The translations under genes were made by a program, and so were the position numbers. Shown one piece after another: positions 59,301-64,000 of a DNA stretch of 64,000 nt (its first letter is position 1; the number at the start of each line of letters is the position of its first letter). The notes under the pieces are model-generated. The model was not told the DNA's origin, searched no databases, and was given only the letters and a program-made list of their open reading frames with translations. The stretch is taken from NCBI GenBank assembly GCA_021292105.1, contig CM037870.1, positions 41,697,076 through 41,761,075 on the forward strand, given 5' to 3'. Origin of the DNA: Anadara kagoshimensis (lineage: Eukaryota > Mollusca > Bivalvia > Arcoida > Arcidae).

Positions 59301-60180
59301 AGAATTTAACCAAAAGAGGGAAGGAAAAAAATTTTAAAAAAACTTGATACAAAATAAAATACCCCTAAGACTTCTTAATTTGTAATAAAGCAAAGCTTTA
59401 AACAAGACTTGTAGAAACATTTACAAAAACATCACACTATACTCTTAAATTACATGTTTTCCATAAATTTCCATATCCAACATTCTGCAGTAATCTTAAT
59501 GATTAATGTCAATGAAATTACGTGTAAGCTTCTATCAAAAAACAGCTTTTTCATCAATCACGGTTCTTTAGTGGACGGCATATTGATTCATGGTCATGCT
59601 TAGATATGCATTGTATTTAATCAGATTCAGTTTATTGCAATGAGTTTCTTTAGTTTTTGTTATACCCAAGTAATCTTCATCCCCATGAATAACAGCAGGC
59701 AAGGTTTCACAATCCCCTCACCAAATATGGATTGAGCCCAATAAAAATCCCATAACAAATGTGATTGGTGAGAATTTTTTCATTAAATTCATTTTCTAAT
59801 GATACCAATATCAATAGAAACATTTTGATGAACCTGATTTTTCAGTCCATTTGACACAATGAATTATGGGAAGTGTCATCATAACACTTTTGACTTGACA
59901 CAAGTCTTTAATTGTATATAATTAACCTCAGCATTTCTTCCAGTGATAGAACTGCATATTTATCTGTCAATTGGATGGATAGGAAAATGTACAATGCTCA
60001 AGAATACCACATAGACAAACCATTGGCCAGCATCTGCTGGTTGTGTGTATCAGTAAGAAATATAGTAATGGACTCGGCAGAATTATAGTACTTGACTAAG
60101 TGGATTGGGTTTGGAGTAATGGTGCATACATACCAGATTCTTTCACTATTGAGATGGTGAATTCTAGTATAGTAGAGAAA
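56319..60180 (-). other. PDE1 5' intron/flank, no confirmed exon
   Basis: AT-rich. (GGAT)n/(ATAG)n-like simple repeats at about 56,505-56,735, a 41-bp tandem duplication at 58,943-59,024 (TGTAATTTCAGCAATGAATG), and the candidate start exon at 59,274-59,286. No CpG-rich promoter seen. Confidence 0.5.
59274..59286 (-). CDS. PDE1: Candidate PDE1 start exon (coding part)
   Basis: ATGGAAAGATTAA followed by a strong donor GTAAGTCTTG. It gives four codons (M-E-R-L) plus one base, and that base joins the TT at the start of the 56,253-56,318 exon to make ATT (Ile), so the frame is kept. The sequence upstream could be 5' UTR or, because TTTATTGATAG precedes the ATG, an acceptor for an upstream leader exon. 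Phase agreement alone has a one-in-three chance, so this is a candidate only. Confidence 0.3.
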
Positions 60181-60183
60181 TCT

Positions 60184-60325
60184 GGAATGCCTGAGAAAAA
60201 CCAATGACCTTCAGCAAGTGAACTGACAAACTTTCTCACACTTTACCACATATTCAGCTATAGTCAATATCGCAAAAGTTAATAGTCTTGAAACGCAATA
60301 GTTATTATCTGTGAATAAAAGTTGG
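60184..60325. repeat. SINE remnant and transposon end before the 54-bp array
   Basis: AAAAACCAATGACCTTCAGC and TGACAAACTTTCTCACAC are SINE blocks. GTGAATAAAAGTTGGTTTGC matches the end of the MITE at 63,114-63,327. Confidence 0.5.
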
Positions 60326-60352
60326 TTTGCAGTATTGCATTTCATTATGCTG

Positions 60353-61494
60353 AAGCGATGTTAAACAAAATGTAACAACAAACCAATCAGAAAGACTCTT
60401 TTTGACACCAATTTAAAACCAAAATGTAACAACTAACCAATCAGAAAGACTCTTTTTGACACCAATTTAAAACCAAAATGTAACAACTAACCAATCAGAA
60501 AGACTCTTTTTGACACCAATTTAAAACCGAAATATAACAACTAACCAATCAGAAAGACTCTTTTTGACACCAATTTAAAACCAAAATGTAACAACTAACC
60601 AATCAGAAAGACTCTTTTTGACACCAATTTAAAACCAAAATGTAACAACTAACCAATCAGAAAGACTCTTTTTGACACCAATTTAAAACCAAAATATAAC
60701 AACTAACCAATCAGAAAGACTCTTTTTGACACCAATTTAAAACCAAAATGTAACAACTAACCAATCAGAAAGACTCTTTTTGACACCAATTTAAAACCAA
60801 AATATAACAACTAACCAATCAGAAAGACTCTTTTTGACACCAATTTAAAACCAAAATATAACAACTAACCAATCAGAAAGACTCTTTTTGACACCAATTT
60901 AAAACCAAAATATAACAACTAACCAATCAGAAAGACTCTTTTTGACACCAATTTAAAACCAAAATGTAACAACTAACCAATCAGAAAGACTCTTTTTGAC
61001 ACCAATTTAAAACCAAAATATAACAACTAACCAATCAGAAAGACTCTTTTTGACACCAATTTAAAACCAAAATATAACAACTAACCAATCAGAAAGACTC
61101 TTTTTGACACCAATTTAAAACCAAAATGTAACAACTAACCAATCAGAAAGACTCTTTTTGACACCAATTTAAAACCAAAATATAACAACTAACCAATCAG
61201 AAAGACTCTTTTTGACACCAATTTAAAACCAAAATGTAACAACTAACCAATCAGAAAGACTCTTGTCGACCATGATGTTAAACCAAAATATAACAACAAA
61301 CCAATCAGAAATACTCTTGTCGACCATGATGTTAAACCAAAATATAACAACAAACCAATCAGAAATACTCTTGTCGACCATGATGTTAAACCAAAATATA
61401 ACAACTAACCAATCAGAAATACTCTTGTCGACCATGATGTTAAACCAAAATGTAACAACTAACCATTCAGAAAGACTCTTGTCGACCACTTAGT
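60353..61494. repeat. 54-bp satellite array, about 21 units, two unit types
   Basis: Exact 54-bp period. Type A (about 60,367-61,260) reads ACCAAAATRTAACAACTAAC CAATCAGAAAGACTCTTTTT GACACCAATTTAAA with a G/A alternation. Type B (about 61,261-61,494, and a partial at the left end) replaces the second half with CTTGTCGACCATGATGTTAA. Each unit carries AACCAATCAGA, a CCAAT-box match. Because 54 is a multiple of three, short frames on both strands are open over the type B part (61,223-61,493); they are not called genes. Confidence 0.9.
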
Positions 61495-61499
61495 CAAAT

Positions 61500-63090
61500 G
61501 TAACTGACACGGAGTAAAATTAGCTGGACAAATAGTGATGATAAATTGTGGTTATACTGAACAGTGATCAAACCTTACTAATACTGAAATGAATTGAGGA
61601 AAATAACTACATTTATATTGCAATATCCGCTGGGTTAAACGTGGAATAAATCCTACTTTGAATATATCCCATTTTATGATGCCGTAAAGCTTAAAACTCC
61701 ATAAAGCTAGGGGAAATAAAGGTGGTCATAATTGAATTGGGTGAAAAAGTAATGAAAATGCTAATGTTGAGTCAGATTAGGAATCATTTAATTATCAATA
61801 CAGAAAATAAGTTTTCTATTCCGTAAACCTAAATAAAAACCACAGGATGTTGAAAATTAACAGGACGATGTTTCATTTAGATAAAAACCATAGGATTTTA
61901 AATATTTTAAATTAACAGAAGCATGTGTCATTGAAGATAAAAACCTTTAGGATTTAGAATATTTAAAAGAACACCCGTCAATCTACATGCAAAATACCTT
62001 GCAAGTCTTTTGCTGAACTCACAAAGGTTATTCCTAAAGAACTGCTTGACCAAAATTATTAAAATTCAAACTTGACCTGTGTTTTATCCAGATACATTAG
62101 TGTTCCAAGCCTCATTAAATTTGGTTATAGATAACAATAATTATTTTTTAGAAATCAAAATATGACAGGTGCATGGACAGACAGCAAAGGGAATGATGAA
62201 GAAAAGCTAGATTCATGTAAGCTAAAATAACGGTAATGTAACAGGAAATGGAAAAACACAGTGGCCAAACAGAGATTTGAACCCAAGACCTTCTCAATAC
62301 TAGCTAGATGTTTTACTGACTGAACTTGTAAGACCGCCTATTGAGTCCAAGTTAGCTACAGTAATAATAATACACTTGTTCAAACTTATTTTACAATATT
62401 GGTTAGGGCACACACTACAATAAACAAATTCAAATACATGTATATAGAGTTCAGATTAAACTTAGATAAGAGATTGCTGTATATATTCTTTATAAAATGA
62501 AACAAAATGTGCAACATCCCCAGCCTGTAATGACGGCCAATATCGGTCAAAATTTCATTTCTTGTGGAAGAGAGAAAAGTGTAAAATAATGTCTATAAAG
62601 GAATGTGACAATAAAAAAAGTGACAACTTTCTAAAATGGTATTAGAACAGCTTTGAAGAAATATTAAACCTGACAATGACAAAATATATTTCTCTTCCCA
62701 AAGAAATGAAACTTGGAAGCAAGCTAATACCGGCCGTAATGCCAGCTAGGGTTTTGACAAAGCATCATAAGTTAACCTATTACATTTCATGATCTGATAT
62801 CAAAGACCCTCATTAGTAATGAAGTTAAGTCATTCATTAAATATTTTATGATTTTCATTACTTAATACATATTTCATTGTTTGATTTACCCAGTACTATT
62901 CATGATAGGACTGTGATTTGTAATTCTTTACTAAATTCCATGCTGTGTTGTTTGTTCTGTTCATAAGACAGCAAGAAATGATTTTTTTTTCATTTGCGTT
63001 TTCATCACAATTTGACTTTAAGCACATTCTGAATTTAAAAATCTTGTATTTGCCCCTTTCAATAGCAAGTTTATGTGTACTACATACGTG
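61500..63090. other. 5' flank, SINE remnant only
   Basis: A tRNA-like SINE remnant at about 62,235-62,365 (ACAGAGATTTGAACCCAAGA, TACTGACTGAACTTG, CCGCCTATTGAGTC), related to the one at 30,117-30,375. Otherwise AT-rich with no feature seen. Confidence 0.5.
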
Positions 63091-63113
63091 AGTACAGTAA
63101 AACCTTGTTATAC

Positions 63114-63327
63114 TGTAAACCAATTTTTATTCTAGGATATTAACTTTTGTGATTCTCTTAATAAAACCATTTCGTGACTATTAACTTTCACGATATGGAA
63201 ATTAGCTGTTTATTTGGTATTAATAAAACCATTTTGGAAACAAATTTGCAATGATTAATTTTCTGGATTATTTTGTCAGAGCAAAACAAGCAAAAGTTAA
63301 ATGCATGCGAATAAAAGTTGGTTTACA
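63114..63327. mobile_element. 214-bp MITE
   Basis: Inverted ends TGTAAACCAATTTTTATTC and GAATAAAAGTTGGTTTACA, with inner TAACTTTTG / CAAAAGTTA also inverted. Target duplication not evident. Confidence 0.6.
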
Positions 63328-63364
63328 TTAATGCCTCTCATTAACTTTGACACCTGTTAAGTAG

Positions 63365-63544
63365 GGTAAAACCTTGTTGTAATGCCCTTCAATAAGTTTG
63401 CCATATCACTTATCAACTGACTATTTCTAAGTCCAAAAATCCAGTTCTTTTATATTTTTTTTATAAGCTCCCATCAATTTATCACCAAATCTCTTTATGA
63501 TGCCAAAATTTGAATGAACAAATAATGCTAAATCAAGGTTTTAC
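63365..63544. mobile_element. About 180-bp MITE
   Basis: Inverted ends GTAAAACCTTG and CAAGGTTTTAC. The same end motif appears near 24,826 and 63,096. Interior is AT-rich and non-coding. Confidence 0.5.
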
Positions 63545-63899
63545 TAAACATGTACACATGAACCACATCAATGGAGACTAGGCAAATTGGTCATTATATC
63601 AAGTGACCATCCTTGTAACGAGTTTTATAATCAGTCACAGGTTTCAATAAGTTTAATTTAGAGATAAATGTCTTGTAATTTTCTATTGATCAAAATATTT
63701 AATTGTCATTTGATTGACTATCTAACGGTTCATTTGAAGGAGGTTATTTAATGAAAAATTAATGTTCAGTAGTATGAACTGCAGCGTTGTCCGATTGTCA
63801 CTGTAGCTCAATATATACCTGTCGACACTCAAATCTCTATTATTTATAATGGTCATAATTTTACTGGAAATAAATGATAATAATATTAACCAAGGGGAA

Positions 63900-63923
63900 A
63901 AAAGAAAGAAAGAAAGAAAGAAA
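63900..63923. repeat. (GAAA)n microsatellite
   Basis: Short AAAGAAAGAAAG tract. Confidence 0.85.
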
Positions 63924-64000
63924 AAATCTCCCTCACATCAATAACTGCAGTAATGTCTCATTGTAACTGTAACACTATGATATACCATATCTATTATATA

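Noticed and set aside
61223-61493. 76- and 88-residue repeat proteins
   Set aside because: By-products of the 54-bp satellite on both strands.

Overview
The window is AT-rich animal nuclear DNA with compact exons in long introns, many dispersed tRNA-derived SINE copies, foldback elements and satellites. The repeat style (tRNA-headed SINEs with GATT-type tails, many TA-flanked and foldback elements) suggests a lophotrochozoan, most likely a bivalve mollusc. That placement is inference; no species is identified.

One protein-coding gene is well supported. A calcium/calmodulin-dependent cyclic-nucleotide phosphodiesterase (PDE1 family) lies on the minus strand from about 56.3 kb (N-terminal side) down to a stop codon at 19,715. 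Fifteen exons join in phase with consensus splice sites. They encode a Ser/Thr-rich N-terminal region, the calmodulin-binding/autoinhibitory region, the complete catalytic domain with all metal ligands and the purine-binding Gln, and a Ser-rich C-terminal tail. The reading frame stays open throughout, so the gene looks functional. The start is uncertain: a phase-compatible ATG mini-exon lies at 59,274-59,286, but other first exons may lie outside the window. Two in-frame microexons stand out: 24 nt inside the catalytic domain, and a 30-nt candidate in the 16-kb intron after the calmodulin-binding exon. The terminal exon also holds a consensus 5' splice site just before its stop.

1-14 kb is gene-poor and repeat-rich. 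It holds a decayed mariner transposase (1-527), a 3.1-kb foldback element inserted into a SINE (1,953-5,085), two copies of a 119-bp double-hairpin MITE, two divergent tRNA-Pro genes (UGG and AGG anticodons), a CACTA-ended foldback element (9,909-10,552), a 38-bp minisatellite and a 24-bp minisatellite that is open on both strands. 14-19.7 kb is AT-rich sequence 3' of PDE1, with no recognised gene.

19.7-64 kb is PDE1 exons and introns plus the 5' flank. The introns carry a TA-flanked 1-kb transposon, smaller MITEs, a triplicated 79-bp hairpin, an 88-bp repeat full of AGGTCA nuclear-receptor half-sites, paired CRE palindromes and G-rich tracts. The 5' flank contains a roughly 1.1-kb array of a 54-bp unit, each with a CCAAT motif. 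The only functional link between features is that all PDE1 exons form one transcription unit; regulatory roles for the arrays are speculation.
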